Made by a program: the position numbers and the translations under genes | The notes under the pieces: model-generated | The model's database searches: none | The model's input: the letters and a program-made list of their open reading frames with translations, nothing else | What the model was told of the DNA's origin: nothing | Assembly: GCF_900460955.1 (NCBI RefSeq) | Contig: NZ_UFUW01000001.1 | Span: forward strand, 682,001 to 746,000 | Direction: 5' to 3' | Origin: Cardiobacterium valvarum | Lineage (GTDB): Bacteria > Pseudomonadota > Gammaproteobacteria > Cardiobacteriales > Cardiobacteriaceae | DNA: 64,000 bases | Shown here: piece by piece, positions 48,122 to 56,281 of the stretch | Numbering within the stretch: the first letter of the stretch is position 1 | Layout of the letters: each line of letters begins with the position of its first letter

Positions 48122-48175
48122 GGGCCGCGCTGCGCCGTTTTACAGACGTTTGGCCACGGCAGCGCGGGAAACGTA

Positions 48176-48197
48176 GAGACGTTGCAAGCAACGTCTC
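48176..48197. repeat. Perfect palindrome gagacgttgc-aa-gcaacgtctc
   Basis: This is a 10-bp perfect stem with a 2-base centre in the gap between convergent genes; its form is that of REP-like intergenic palindromes. Together with the repeats that follow, it could form a bidirectional termination zone. Confidence 0.5.
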
Positions 48198-48214
48198 AAG
48201 AAATCAAAAGCCAG

Positions 48215-48258
48215 CGTTTATCCCGCTTGTCGGGCCCAACATTTATGCCGCTTGACGG
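48215..48258. repeat. Dispersed CCGCTTG repeat, two units
   Basis: cgtttatcccgcttgtcggg and catttatgccgcttgacgg are tandem, diverged units of the same dispersed repeat as at 4411, with conserved TTTAT-CCGCTTG spacing. The second is followed by a T6 run and may help terminate upstream transcripts. Confidence 0.45.
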
Positions 48259-48284
48259 TTTTTTGCCATGCGCAAGGGGCGGTA

Positions 48285-49274
48285 TCAGTCTTCGCCGATG
48301 ATGTCCGGCTCAATGGCGAGCGTCAGACCGTAGCGGGCATGGATGTCCGTCTGGATGCGGGCGGCGAAAGCGAGGATTTCTGCTGCGGTACCACCGTGGT
48401 TGGTGAGGACGAGGGCGTGTTTGTCACTGATGCCGACTTTGCCGTCGCGTACGCCTTTATAGCCGCTTTGTTCGATGCACCAGGCGGCGGGGATTTTCAC
48501 GCGGCCATCCGCCGCCGGGTAGTGCGGGATGTCGGGGTAGTGCCGTTGCAGGGTGGCGAAGGTAGCGTGGTCGGTAATGGGGTTGTGGAAGAAACTGCCC
48601 GCGTTGGGCTCGGTTTTGGGGTCGGGCAGGCGGGTGGCGCGCAGGCGGCGGATGGCAGTGTAGGCGTCCTGGGCGTTGTGGATGGTCGCTGCCTGTTCGC
48701 GCAGGCCGGGGTAGGCGGTGTCCGGCTGGCCGCGTTTGGCAAGGCGCAGGGTGATGGCGCTGATGATGTAGCGGCTGCGCCAGTGTTGTTTGTAGTAGCT
48801 TTGCCGGTAGGCGAAGCCGCAGGCGGCGGCGGGGATATCTTCGCCTTGCCGGGTGTCGCGGTTGTAGGCGTGGATGGTGTGGACGGCATCGGCGATTTCG
48901 CGGCCATAGGCGCCGATGTTCTGTACGGGCGCGGCGCCGACGCTGCCGGGAATGGCGGCAAGGTTTTCGATGCCGTACCAGTTTTGCGCCGCAGTCCAGG
49001 CGACGAGATCGTCCCAGCGTTCGCCGGCGGCAACACGCAGGTAGAGATGCTCCTGGTCTTCGCCGGTGATTTGCCGCCCGGTGTAACGCGGGCAGAGCAG
49101 GCGCTTACGCACTTCCGCGCGGAAGATGATGTTGCTGCCGCCGCCGAGGATGCGGTCGCCGGGGGCGGTAATGCGCCATTCGTCGGGGTGGTCGATGTGG
49201 ATGAGTTCGCGCGCGGTGGCGGGGCAGGCGAGGGTGTGGCGCGGGGCGAGGTCGGCGTGGTGTTCGGTTTGCAT
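48285..49274 (-). CDS. murB: UDP-N-acetylenolpyruvoylglucosamine reductase
   Basis: I start at the ATG at 49274, giving 329 residues; another Met 16 codons upstream is possible but lies within the preceding gene. FAD-binding PCMH motifs: LGGGSNII, AIPGSVGAAPVQNIGAYG and the YRQSYYK segment with the catalytic Tyr. The C-terminal GSFFHNP carries the proton-donor Ser, and KIPAAWCIEQSGYKG follows, typical of type I MurB. It reduces the enolpyruvyl intermediate to UDP-MurNAc. The gene starts 3 bases after the Cdd1-like stop. Confidence 0.93.
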   Translation of the reverse strand: MQTEHHADLAPRHTLACPATARELIHIDHPDEWRITAPGDRILGGGSNIIFRAEVRKRLLCPRYTGRQITGEDQEHLYLRVAAGERWDDLVAWTAAQNWYGIENLAAIPGSVGAAPVQNIGAYGREIADAVHTIHAYNRDTRQGEDIPAAACGFAYRQSYYKQHWRSRYIISAITLRLAKRGQPDTAYPGLREQAATIHNAQDAYTAIRRLRATRLPDPKTEPNAGSFFHNPITDHATFATLQRHYPDIPHYPAADGRVKIPAAWCIEQSGYKGVRDGKVGISDKHALVLTNHGGTAAEILAFAARIQTDIHARYGLTLAIEPDIIGED

Positions 49275-49276
49275 GG

Positions 49277-49564
49277 TCAGGTTGGGTTTTGTTGTTTGCG
49301 CTTGGCGCTGTATGTCCACCACGGTAAGGCTTCGCCACCGTGCATGTAGTCCACGACGGATTGCAGGACGTCGAGAACACAGGGGTCATGGCGGATGCCA
49401 TCTAGGGCGCAGAGGGTGTGGTAGAGGGTATCGGCGTTTTTGCCGATGAGGTCTTTGGGATGGTGGATACCCAGGCGGCGCAGGTCTGCGGCACTGGCCG
49501 GGCCGATGTTGGGCAGATCGGTGAGTTGGTGCAGGCAGTCGCGGCGGACTTTGGCGGGGTGCAT
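49277..49564 (-). CDS. Helix-hairpin-helix protein of the Cdd1/pathogenicity-locus type
   Basis: The ATG at 49564 gives 95 residues. The segment LTDLPNIGPASAADLRRLGIHHPKDLIGKNADTLY is a helix-hairpin-helix, followed by DPCVLDVLQSVV, the two conserved pieces of the short Cdd1 family. HhH motifs bind DNA non-specifically, but the role of Cdd1 proteins is not established. It lies between pilR and murB on the same strand. Confidence 0.72.
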   Translation of the reverse strand: MHPAKVRRDCLHQLTDLPNIGPASAADLRRLGIHHPKDLIGKNADTLYHTLCALDGIRHDPCVLDVLQSVVDYMHGGEALPWWTYSAKRKQQNPT

Positions 49565-49582
49565 GGGCGGTAGGGATATAAG

Positions 49583-49608
49583 CGATGGTGGGCTAAAGCC
49601 CACCATCG
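49583..49608 (-). terminator. Hairpin directly after pilR
   Basis: cgatggtgggct-aa-agcccaccatcg is a perfect 12-bp stem 3 bases beyond the pilR stop. The U run is poor, so termination is probable but not certain. The core matches the repeat at 43905. Confidence 0.6.
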
Positions 49609-49611
49609 TGG

Positions 49612-51141
49612 TTAGTCGATGCCGAGTTTTTTAAGTTTGTAGCGCATGGCACGGAAGCTGATGCCGAGTTTTTCGGCGGCTTTGGTCTTGTTGTAGTTGC
49701 AGTCTTCGAGGGCTTTGAGCAGCAGGTTTTTTTCCATGGTCTGCATGTAGTCTTCGAGGTCGTCCGGCAGTTGGGCGGCGCTGCGTGGCGGCGGGGTGTA
49801 GGTGGCCGCTTCTTGCGGGTAGGGTGCGCTGTCTTCGTCGCGGTGGGGGTAGTGGGGCGGCGGTACGTAGGCAGGCTGTTGCGGCGGGTAGGGGTAGGGC
49901 GGTTGCGGCGGTTGGTAGGCGTGGACGGGTTGCGGCGCGGCGGCGGGTTCGTTGTGCGCGGGCAGGCGGTTTTCGTTCACGTGGATGTCTTCGGCTTCGA
50001 TCATGTTGCCTTCGACGAAGGTGAGCGCGCGTTCGAGGATGTTCTCGAGTTCGCGCACGTTGCCGGGGAAGTCGTAGTTCTCCAGTTTGCGCAGGGCTTT
50101 GGGGGTGAGCTGGGCCTCAGGGTAGCCGGAATCGCGCGCGAGTTTGGCGAGCAGGTGGCGCGAGAGGATGGCAATGTCACCGCCACGTTCGCGCAGGGGC
50201 GGCATGGTGAGTTCGATGACGTTCAGGCGGTAGTAGAGGTCTTCACGGAATTTGCCTTCGCTGACGCGTTTGGCGAGATCGTGGTGGGTGGCGGAGATGA
50301 TGCGCACGTCCACGGCTTCTTCGCGGTCGCCACCAATGGGGCGTACGGCGCGTTCCTGGATGGCGCGCAGGAGTTTGACTTGCATGGACAGCGGCAGGTC
50401 GGCGACTTCGTCGAGGAAGAGGGTGCCGCCGCTCGCAGCGACGAAGAGGCCGTCCTGGTCCTGGTTGGCGCCGGTGAAGGCGCCTTTTTTGTAGCCGAAG
50501 AATTCGCTTTCGACGAGGTTTTCCGGAATGGCCCCGCAGTTGACGGCGATGAAGGCGCCTTCGCTGCGGTTGCTCTGGTGGTGGATGGAGCGGGCGGCGA
50601 CTTCTTTCCCGGTGCCGGATTCGCCGTGGATGAAAACGGGGGCCTGGGATCTGGCGACGCGGGCGATCATGTCGCGTACGCGCTGCATGATGTCGGCGTC
50701 GCCGATGAGTTCGACTTTGCTGGTGGAGCGACCGCCGGTGGTGGTCGGTTTGGTGTTACCCGCACCGCCGTCCGTACCGGGGTTTTCTTTGAGCGCAGCT
50801 TTGCAGATGTTGCGCAGTTGTTTGAGGTCGAAAGGTTTGTTGACGAAGTCAAAGGCACCGAGCTTGAGGGCGCGGATGGCAGTGTCCATGTTGCCGTGCG
50901 CGGTGATCATGCACACGGGCAGGCCGGGGTAGTGTTTCTGGATGTGGGCAAGGAGATCGAGGCCGTCGCCGTCGGGGAGCTTGATGTCGGAGATGACGAA
51001 GTTGAACTGCTCTTCTTTCAGGGCCTTGATGGCGGCTTTGACGCTGTAGGCGCTGGTGCAGGTGATGTCCTGTCCCATGAGGCTCATTTCTATGAGTTCG
51101 CAGATGTCGCGTTCGTCGTCAATGATGAGGGCTTTGGTCAT
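49612..51141 (-). CDS. pilR: Sigma-54 response regulator, PilR-like, with proline-rich linker
   Basis: The ATG at 51141 gives 509 residues. A receiver domain (DDE and phospho-Asp in SDIKLPDGDG) is followed by the AAA+ domain with Walker A GESGTGKE, the sigma-54 loop GAFTGA and Walker B GGTLFLDEV. A Fis-type helix-turn-helix closes the protein (NYNKTKAAEKLGISFRAMRY). Unusually, about 60 residues (near 395-453) between AAA+ and HTH are Pro/Tyr/Gln-rich. PilR activates pilin transcription from a -24/-12 promoter when phosphorylated by PilS. Its partner lies 43 bases upstream. No pilin gene is in the window. Confidence 0.9.
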   Translation of the reverse strand: MTKALIIDDERDICELIEMSLMGQDITCTSAYSVKAAIKALKEEQFNFVISDIKLPDGDGLDLLAHIQKHYPGLPVCMITAHGNMDTAIRALKLGAFDFVNKPFDLKQLRNICKAALKENPGTDGGAGNTKPTTTGGRSTSKVELIGDADIMQRVRDMIARVARSQAPVFIHGESGTGKEVAARSIHHQSNRSEGAFIAVNCGAIPENLVESEFFGYKKGAFTGANQDQDGLFVAASGGTLFLDEVADLPLSMQVKLLRAIQERAVRPIGGDREEAVDVRIISATHHDLAKRVSEGKFREDLYYRLNVIELTMPPLRERGGDIAILSRHLLAKLARDSGYPEAQLTPKALRKLENYDFPGNVRELENILERALTFVEGNMIEAEDIHVNENRLPAHNEPAAAPQPVHAYQPPQPPYPYPPQQPAYVPPPHYPHRDEDSAPYPQEAATYTPPPRSAAQLPDDLEDYMQTMEKNLLLKALEDCNYNKTKAAEKLGISFRAMRYKLKKLGID

Positions 51142-51184
51142 GGTTGTATTTCCGGTTTGAGGTTGGGTGTCTGGGGCAGTGTAT

Positions 51185-52942
51185 TCAGGTGTAGTCGTCT
51201 CCGTCGTTGCCGCTTGCAAGGTAGCGTTCCATGGTCAGGCGGAAGCAGGCGCCGCTTTCCCGGCGCACGTAAACGATTTGTGCCTGGTTCGCCACGCACA
51301 TTTCGCGCACGAGGTAGAGGCCGAGGCCGGTGCCGTGCCGTTTGCTGAAGAAGGGTTCGAAGATGCGTTCTTCGTCTTCGGCGGCGACGCCGTAGCCGTT
51401 GTCCTGGATGTCGATGTAGAGGAAGCGGCCAACGTCGCCCAAGCGGGTGCGCACGGTGATTTCCACGTCATCGCGGCGCGCATGTTTGGCGGCGTTCAGC
51501 ATGAGGTTGTGCAGGATTTGTTCGAGGTGGCCGATGTCGAAGAAGACGGCGTAGTCCTGCGTCGCGGCAATGTCAGCGAGGATGGTGGTCGCGCCGGTTT
51601 CGTTGTTGGTCTGCGCTTCTTTGATGATGCGTTGCAGGAAGGGGTTTAAGCGGATGAGCTGGGTGTTGCGCGGTTTGTCGGAAAAGAGGTTCAGGATATC
51701 GCTGATGATAGTGTTCATTCGCTGGGTGTTGTTGCGGATTTTGCCGGTGAGGAAGTGGATTTTCGGGTCGTCGCTCATTTCTTCGAGGAGATCGGCGGCA
51801 CTTTGCACGGAACTGAGCGGATTACGGATTTCGTGGGCAATCCCGGCGGTCAAGCGCCCCAGCGAGGCGAGGCGGGTTTCGCGCACGCGCTGGTAGCTTT
51901 CGTCAATGCTTTCCAGCATGAGCAGGGTGAGTTGCATGTCTTCGTCGCTGCGCAGGGCATTGAAGCTCAGGCTGTAGCTGCCTTTGCCGATATCAATGGT
52001 GCGGCTGTCGTTGTAGCGCATGTGTTGCCAGCGCCCAAAGCGCCGCGCCATTTCCGGCAGCAGTTCACCGAGAGTACGCGGTACTTTGCCCTGTTCGCTG
52101 AGACCGAAGATGGTACGTGCCTGGCGGTTCAGGGTGAGGATGGCGCTGTCGCCGCTGACGACGATGAGGCCGTTTTGCATATCCTCAATGATGGAGTCGT
52201 TCATTTTGCGCAGTTGCCGGGTATAGCTGCGGTTGAGTTCGGCGTTGATGCGGTTGTCACGACCTTGGGTGGAGAGGTAACTGACGAGGACGGCGAGGAC
52301 GGCGGTGCCGATGGCTATCAGTGCTGGTTCGCGGTAGAGGTGGGTGTTCTGACTGAGGGCGGTGGCGATGTGGCTCAAGCGGTCGTAGGCATTGAGCGCC
52401 CTGAACTGCTGCCAGGGAATTTGTGGCAGGATGAGCAGGCAGCCGCCGGCACCGGTCCAGAGGAGGATTAAGCTGGCGCCGTAGAGGATGCTTTGTCGCA
52501 GGGTCAGGGTGAGCGCGGAGAGGAGGATAGTGCTGAGGATGGTCATCATCAGCAGGCTGGTATTGCTGAATGCGCCGAGCTGGATGATGAGGGCGGCCAT
52601 CAGCAGCAGGTCGAACAGGGCGTTGCTGAGCAGCAACCTGTCGCTAACCGGGTCATGCAGGGAAACGAACCAGTGCACACCGAGGACAGTGATGTAGGTG
52701 AGGACGAGCAGCACGAACCAGCTGGTACCGCCGAGGCCGACGCCATGCAGCGGCGAACGCGCCGCCTGATCGCTCAAAATAAAGCCGAGCATGAAAAGGA
52801 GTGCCGCGACGATGCGCACAACGTTGAAAACGCGCAGCATGGCGGCGCGGTAGTGCATGCTTTCCTCGCCGGTAATCTTGATGATGCGGCCGGGGTCGTG
52901 GAGCGGGATTTGCAAGTCTTCGTTCTTTTTCAGGGCAAGCAT
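51185..52942 (-). CDS. pilS: Sensor histidine kinase, PilS-like
   Basis: The 585-residue inner-membrane kinase has about six N-terminal helices (about 38-250), a PAS-like domain (MQNGLIVVSGDSAILTLN) and HisKA with the phosphorylated His near residue 369 in AHEIRNPLSS. HATPase motifs are N-box LMLNAAKHA, G1 DIQDNGYG and G2 GTGLGLYLV. This is the PilS architecture, signalling to the adjacent PilR. A Met 28 codons in (MHYRAAML) is a possible alternative start, since the first 28 residues are not typical. Confidence 0.9.
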   Translation of the reverse strand: MLALKKNEDLQIPLHDPGRIIKITGEESMHYRAAMLRVFNVVRIVAALLFMLGFILSDQAARSPLHGVGLGGTSWFVLLVLTYITVLGVHWFVSLHDPVSDRLLLSNALFDLLLMAALIIQLGAFSNTSLLMMTILSTILLSALTLTLRQSILYGASLILLWTGAGGCLLILPQIPWQQFRALNAYDRLSHIATALSQNTHLYREPALIAIGTAVLAVLVSYLSTQGRDNRINAELNRSYTRQLRKMNDSIIEDMQNGLIVVSGDSAILTLNRQARTIFGLSEQGKVPRTLGELLPEMARRFGRWQHMRYNDSRTIDIGKGSYSLSFNALRSDEDMQLTLLMLESIDESYQRVRETRLASLGRLTAGIAHEIRNPLSSVQSAADLLEEMSDDPKIHFLTGKIRNNTQRMNTIISDILNLFSDKPRNTQLIRLNPFLQRIIKEAQTNNETGATTILADIAATQDYAVFFDIGHLEQILHNLMLNAAKHARRDDVEITVRTRLGDVGRFLYIDIQDNGYGVAAEDEERIFEPFFSKRHGTGLGLYLVREMCVANQAQIVYVRRESGACFRLTMERYLASGNDGDDYT

Positions 52943-52956
52943 GGGGAAAAGCGGGT

Positions 52957-53685
52957 TCAGCGGGATAAATCACCATAGCGCGACTGGGCGCGGGCGATGG
53001 CGACAGTAGCAGCAGTATCGGCGCGCAGGATGCGCGGGCCAAGATGTTGGATGAACCAGCCGGCAGACCGGGCGGCGGCGACCTCATCCGGTGTAAAACC
53101 GCCTTCGGGGCCAATCAGCAGACTGAGGTGGTCGGCAGACACAGGGGCGTCAACCGCAGGGACATGATGCGGGGAAAAAATCCAGCGCAGACCATCGGCA
53201 GCATCCAGCACGGCAGCAAGCGGCGTGATCTCATCCAGCGCCGGCAGCACCGCCCGCCCGCACTGCATGGCGCTGGCGACAATAACACCTTGCCAGTGCG
53301 CCAGCTTCTTGTCGCGCCGCTCGCCCGCTGGCAGTGCCTCGCTGCGCGCGGCGACGACGGGGACAATGCGGCTGATGCCGAGCTCGACAGCCTTCTGCAT
53401 CACACGATCCATGGCCTCGCCTTTAAGCAGGGCAGCAAACAACGTGAGATGCAGCGGTGATTCATTGCCCGGATTCTCCTGACCGAGGATGCGGACGCGG
53501 GTCGCGCGGCGGTCGCAAAAACAAATCTCGCCGGCATAATCAAAACCGTCGCCATTGAAGAGCGTCAGCGCGTCGCCTGCGGCCAAACGCAGGACACGGG
53601 CGACATGACGATGCGCATTATCGTCCAGCTCAATCTCCATTCCGGCATGAAGAACCAGCGCCGAAAACACCCGAATTTCCCGCAT
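52957..53685 (-). CDS. rsmE: 16S rRNA m3U1498 methyltransferase RsmE
   Basis: The 242-residue SPOUT methyltransferase has an N-terminal PUA-like domain (DDNAHRHVARVLRLAAGD) and the trefoil knot with GPEGGFTPDEV and the LGPRILRADTAA signature. It methylates U1498 of 16S rRNA. It precedes pilS by 14 bases, so the three genes rsmE-pilS-pilR may share a transcript. Divergent from xth. Confidence 0.94.
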   Translation of the reverse strand: MREIRVFSALVLHAGMEIELDDNAHRHVARVLRLAAGDALTLFNGDGFDYAGEICFCDRRATRVRILGQENPGNESPLHLTLFAALLKGEAMDRVMQKAVELGISRIVPVVAARSEALPAGERRDKKLAHWQGVIVASAMQCGRAVLPALDEITPLAAVLDAADGLRWIFSPHHVPAVDAPVSADHLSLLIGPEGGFTPDEVAAARSAGWFIQHLGPRILRADTAATVAIARAQSRYGDLSR

Positions 53686-53765
53686 ACAGCTTCCGTTGAG
53701 GATGAAAAATATCCGTGATTTAATGACTTATCCATTTTACCCCCACTGACAAAAATTGACACCAC

Positions 53766-54527
53766 ATGAAAATTACCAGTTGGAACGTGAACTCGCTGAA
53801 CGTGCGCCTGCCGCACGTCCTGCAATACCTAAATGAAGCCGCGCCGGACGTGCTCGGCCTGCAAGAACTCAAACAAACCACAGACGCCGTGAACAGCGAA
53901 GCCCTCGCCCAGGCGGGTTACCACAGCGCCATCTTCGGTCAAAAAACCTACAACGGCGTCGCCCTGCTCGCGCGCGAACCGCTCACGGACGTGGTCTGCG
54001 GCATCCCCGGTTTTGCCGACGAACAGGCGCGGGCGATTGCAGCGACCGTTGGCGACGTGCGCGTCCTCAACCTCTACGTCCCAAACGGCAAAGCAGTCGG
54101 CGACGAAAAATACAGCTACAAACTGCGCTGGCTGGACGCCGTCACCGCCTACATTGACGAACTCAAACGCGCGCACGACAAAACCATCATCATCGGCGAC
54201 TTCAACATCACCCCAGCTGACCTCGATGTGCACGACCCGGACGCCTGGCGCGACAAAATCCTCTGCTCGGCGCCGGAAAGACAGGCGCTTGCCGACATCC
54301 TCGCCCTCGGCTACCGCGACGCCTACCGCAACCTGCACCCCGACACCGTGCAATACAGCTGGTGGGACTACCGAATGGGCGGCCTGCGCCGCAACATCGG
54401 CATGCGCATTGACCTGACCCTGTGCAGCAACAACCTCGCCCTGCATGATGCCGGTATCGACACCGCGCCGCGCCACTGGGAACGCCCCTCCGACCACGCC
54501 CCGGCGTGGGTAGCTATCAAACCCTGA
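53766..54527 (+). CDS. xth: Exodeoxyribonuclease III
   Basis: The 253-residue AP endonuclease of the EEP fold begins MKITSWNVNSLNVR with the metal Asn, then LQELKQT (metal Glu), LYVPNGK, GDFNITP (Asp/Asn) and the C-terminal SDHAPAW His pair. It cuts abasic sites and has 3'-5' exonuclease and phosphatase activity. Single gene reading away from rsmE; the next gene is 15 bases downstream and may be co-transcribed. Confidence 0.94.
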   Translation: MKITSWNVNSLNVRLPHVLQYLNEAAPDVLGLQELKQTTDAVNSEALAQAGYHSAIFGQKTYNGVALLAREPLTDVVCGIPGFADEQARAIAATVGDVRVLNLYVPNGKAVGDEKYSYKLRWLDAVTAYIDELKRAHDKTIIIGDFNITPADLDVHDPDAWRDKILCSAPERQALADILALGYRDAYRNLHPDTVQYSWWDYRMGGLRRNIGMRIDLTLCSNNLALHDAGIDTAPRHWERPSDHAPAWVAIKP

Positions 54528-54542
54528 AACCAAGAAAACAAC

Positions 54543-55709
54543 ATGACCATAATCCAATTCGTCGCCAGCGTTTACGTCAGCACACTTGGTACTATCTTGG
54601 GAACCCCGCAAGTCGAACCCGATCCGGCACTGATCGCGCAGCTCGAACAAGAACGCCCCGCTGCTGTCGGCAAAAACGGCGCGGATGCCCTCTTTGTCCT
54701 GCCCAAGGTTCCTACGGTACCGGCACTTCAATGTCAGACAGACAGTACCGATTGCCTTGCTAAAGCGAGACAGAACCTCGCTACCTACCACAAAGAAGCC
54801 ACACAGCACCAAAAAGCCTGGCAGAAACAGGAAAAAGCCATTGCCGCCCTGCTGCAATATGGACACTTCCGCTACCTTGCCAATTTGGACGCACCGCCTT
54901 ACGGGCACATGATTAGCGAACGCTTCCGTGCTACTTACCGCTTTGTGGATGGAGAAAAAGAAGCGGCGATGCAAAGCGTCTGCACCGATGCCGCACTTGG
55001 GTTGCACTTTATCAACACCGCACACAGCCAAATACTGGATGGCATCATCGGGGCATCCATGATCGGTCGAGACGTGCCCCTGCTTGCTGAAATGCTGGCC
55101 GAAAGCCCGGCAGGTACCCATCTGCCCGCTGCCTGCGACGAAGTCAAAGTGCAGCCTGCGGAAAACCTGTCCCTGTGTCCGCGTATGTACGGCGAATGGC
55201 GCGGCATGTCTGAACGGTTACAGAATGCCCTGCAAGAAGAGGAGTTGAAGAAAAACGACGAAAAACTCTACAAAGAATCCGGTATAGATCCCAAAACCCA
55301 CATCATCGCTGCTGGCTTTCGGCAACAAACCCTTGCCTACGCCTTGCATGAAGTCGCGCGTGCCTGTACGGCGGAGGCTAAAGCTGCCGTCGCACGCGGT
55401 GAATTGCCCGACCTTAGCGTGAGCATTGAGGCCAAAGCGAAATATTGCAGCCCGTACAACGGCATCTGCATCGCCATAGAAGGGCTAGACTACACCCACT
55501 ACCAGGCGAGCCTGCTCAACGCCAACCGCTACCTCACCGCGCTGGACTACCTGCGTCACCCCATAGATACCCCACCGGCAGGTTATCACATCGAAAACAA
55601 CACCCTGACTTTCACCCGCTACCCGATACGCAGAAACGAAGAAGGAATGCAGACCGTCACCCTACCGCTGCCCGGCAGTCGACAGAACAGCACGACAACG
55701 GCGCAATAA
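54543..55709 (+). CDS. Unknown protein, 388 residues, eight cysteines
   Basis: No family recognised. The first 20 residues (MTIIQFVASVYVSTLGTILG) are hydrophobic with no positive charge, so it is a weak signal or membrane anchor. A Lys/Gln/Glu-rich coiled-coil-like segment lies near 80-105. Eight Cys are spread through the rest (in QCQTD, DCLAK, VCTD, ACDE, LCPR, ACTA, YCSP and ICIA). The even number hints at disulfides and a periplasmic location. The C-terminal 35 residues are low-complexity. It lies 15 bases after xth. No function can be proposed. Confidence 0.6.
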   Translation: MTIIQFVASVYVSTLGTILGTPQVEPDPALIAQLEQERPAAVGKNGADALFVLPKVPTVPALQCQTDSTDCLAKARQNLATYHKEATQHQKAWQKQEKAIAALLQYGHFRYLANLDAPPYGHMISERFRATYRFVDGEKEAAMQSVCTDAALGLHFINTAHSQILDGIIGASMIGRDVPLLAEMLAESPAGTHLPAACDEVKVQPAENLSLCPRMYGEWRGMSERLQNALQEEELKKNDEKLYKESGIDPKTHIIAAGFRQQTLAYALHEVARACTAEAKAAVARGELPDLSVSIEAKAKYCSPYNGICIAIEGLDYTHYQASLLNANRYLTALDYLRHPIDTPPAGYHIENNTLTFTRYPIRRNEEGMQTVTLPLPGSRQNSTTTAQ

Positions 55710-55739
55710 ATGCCGGAACAAAAAATCATGAAAAAAGGC

Positions 55740-55767
55740 TTGCCCCAAACTTAAAAAACACTATAAT
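55740..55767 (+). promoter_or_regulatory. tRNA operon promoter with GC-rich discriminator
   Basis: TTGCCC (55740-55745) and a consensus TATAAT (55762-55767) are 16 bases apart. gcgcgcc follows the -10, the discriminator type of stringently controlled stable-RNA promoters. It is 18 bases before the first tRNA. Confidence 0.65.
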
Positions 55768-55784
55768 GCGCGCCTTCACATAGC

Positions 55785-55860
55785 GGGTGCTTAGCTCAAT
55801 TGGTAGAGCATCGCCCTTACAAGGCGAGGGTTATAGGTTCGAGTCCTATAGTACCCACCA
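55785..55860 (+). tRNA. tRNA-Val (anticodon TAC)
   Basis: This 76-base cloverleaf runs from GGGTGCT to the encoded CCA; acceptor GGGTGCT pairs with AGTACCC allowing a G-U. The D-loop, anticodon loop CTTACAA and the TTCGAGT T-loop are all standard. Confidence 0.95.
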
Positions 55861-55866
55861 ATACGC

Positions 55867-55943
55867 GGAGTGGTAGTTCAGCTGGTTAGAATACCTGCCT
55901 GTCACGCAGGGGGTCGCGGGTTCGAGCCCCGTCCATTCCGCCA
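55867..55943 (+). tRNA. tRNA-Asp (anticodon GTC), copy 1
   Basis: The 77-base sequence is nearly identical to the E. coli tRNA-Asp, with anticodon loop CTGTCAC and encoded CCA. Relative to copy 2 it has CTGG for TCGG in the D arm and TTCGAGC in the T-loop. Confidence 0.96.
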
Positions 55944-55978
55944 TTTTTTTCTTCTTTCCTTTTTATCCATAGCCACGC

Positions 55979-56055
55979 GGAGTGGTAGTTCAGTCGGTTA
56001 GAATACCTGCCTGTCACGCAGGGGGTCGCGGGTTCGAGTCCCGTCCATTCCGCCA
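55979..56055 (+). tRNA. tRNA-Asp (anticodon GTC), copy 2
   Basis: Second tRNA-Asp, 77 bases with CCA, 35 bases after copy 1. Its T-loop is the standard TTCGAGT. Confidence 0.96.
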
Positions 56056-56074
56056 AGCATTGCATTCATCACAG

Positions 56075-56096
56075 CTACCATAATGGTAGTTTTTTT
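56075..56096 (+). terminator. Terminator of the tRNA cluster
   Basis: ctacca, loop taa, tggtag then a T-run of seven, 20 bases after the last tRNA. Confidence 0.8.
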
Positions 56097-56144
56097 ATGC
56101 CTGAATTTCTGTATGGCTCTCCCTGTGATACCAATCCCGGTTGT

Positions 56145-56272
56145 ATAGTCGTTTCAAACAGGAATGAGGCAAGGCGACGAGCCGAAGACAGTACAGATAG
56201 TACGGCGCAGGTTTCCCATAAAAATTGCTACGCGATTTTTATGGGTGCCCGGTCAGGTGAGCCAACACCCTC
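56145..56272. mobile_element. Truncated MITE copy with nested 31-bp hairpin
   Basis: The left end atagtcgtttcaaa and the core gacagtacagatagtacg match the complete element at 8858. It differs by an extra block (about 56209-56255) bearing a perfect 11-bp stem hairpin (cccataaaaat at 56215-56225, atttttatggg at 56235-56245). The right half is missing: the copy stops exactly where the IS5-type element begins. Confidence 0.7.
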
Positions 56273-56281
56273 AGAACGTGT

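Noticed and set aside
53829-55121. Minus-strand open frame of 430 codons opposite xth and the next gene
   Set aside because: It spans two plus-strand genes and their intergenic gap and resembles no protein family; exonuclease III motifs are on the plus strand.
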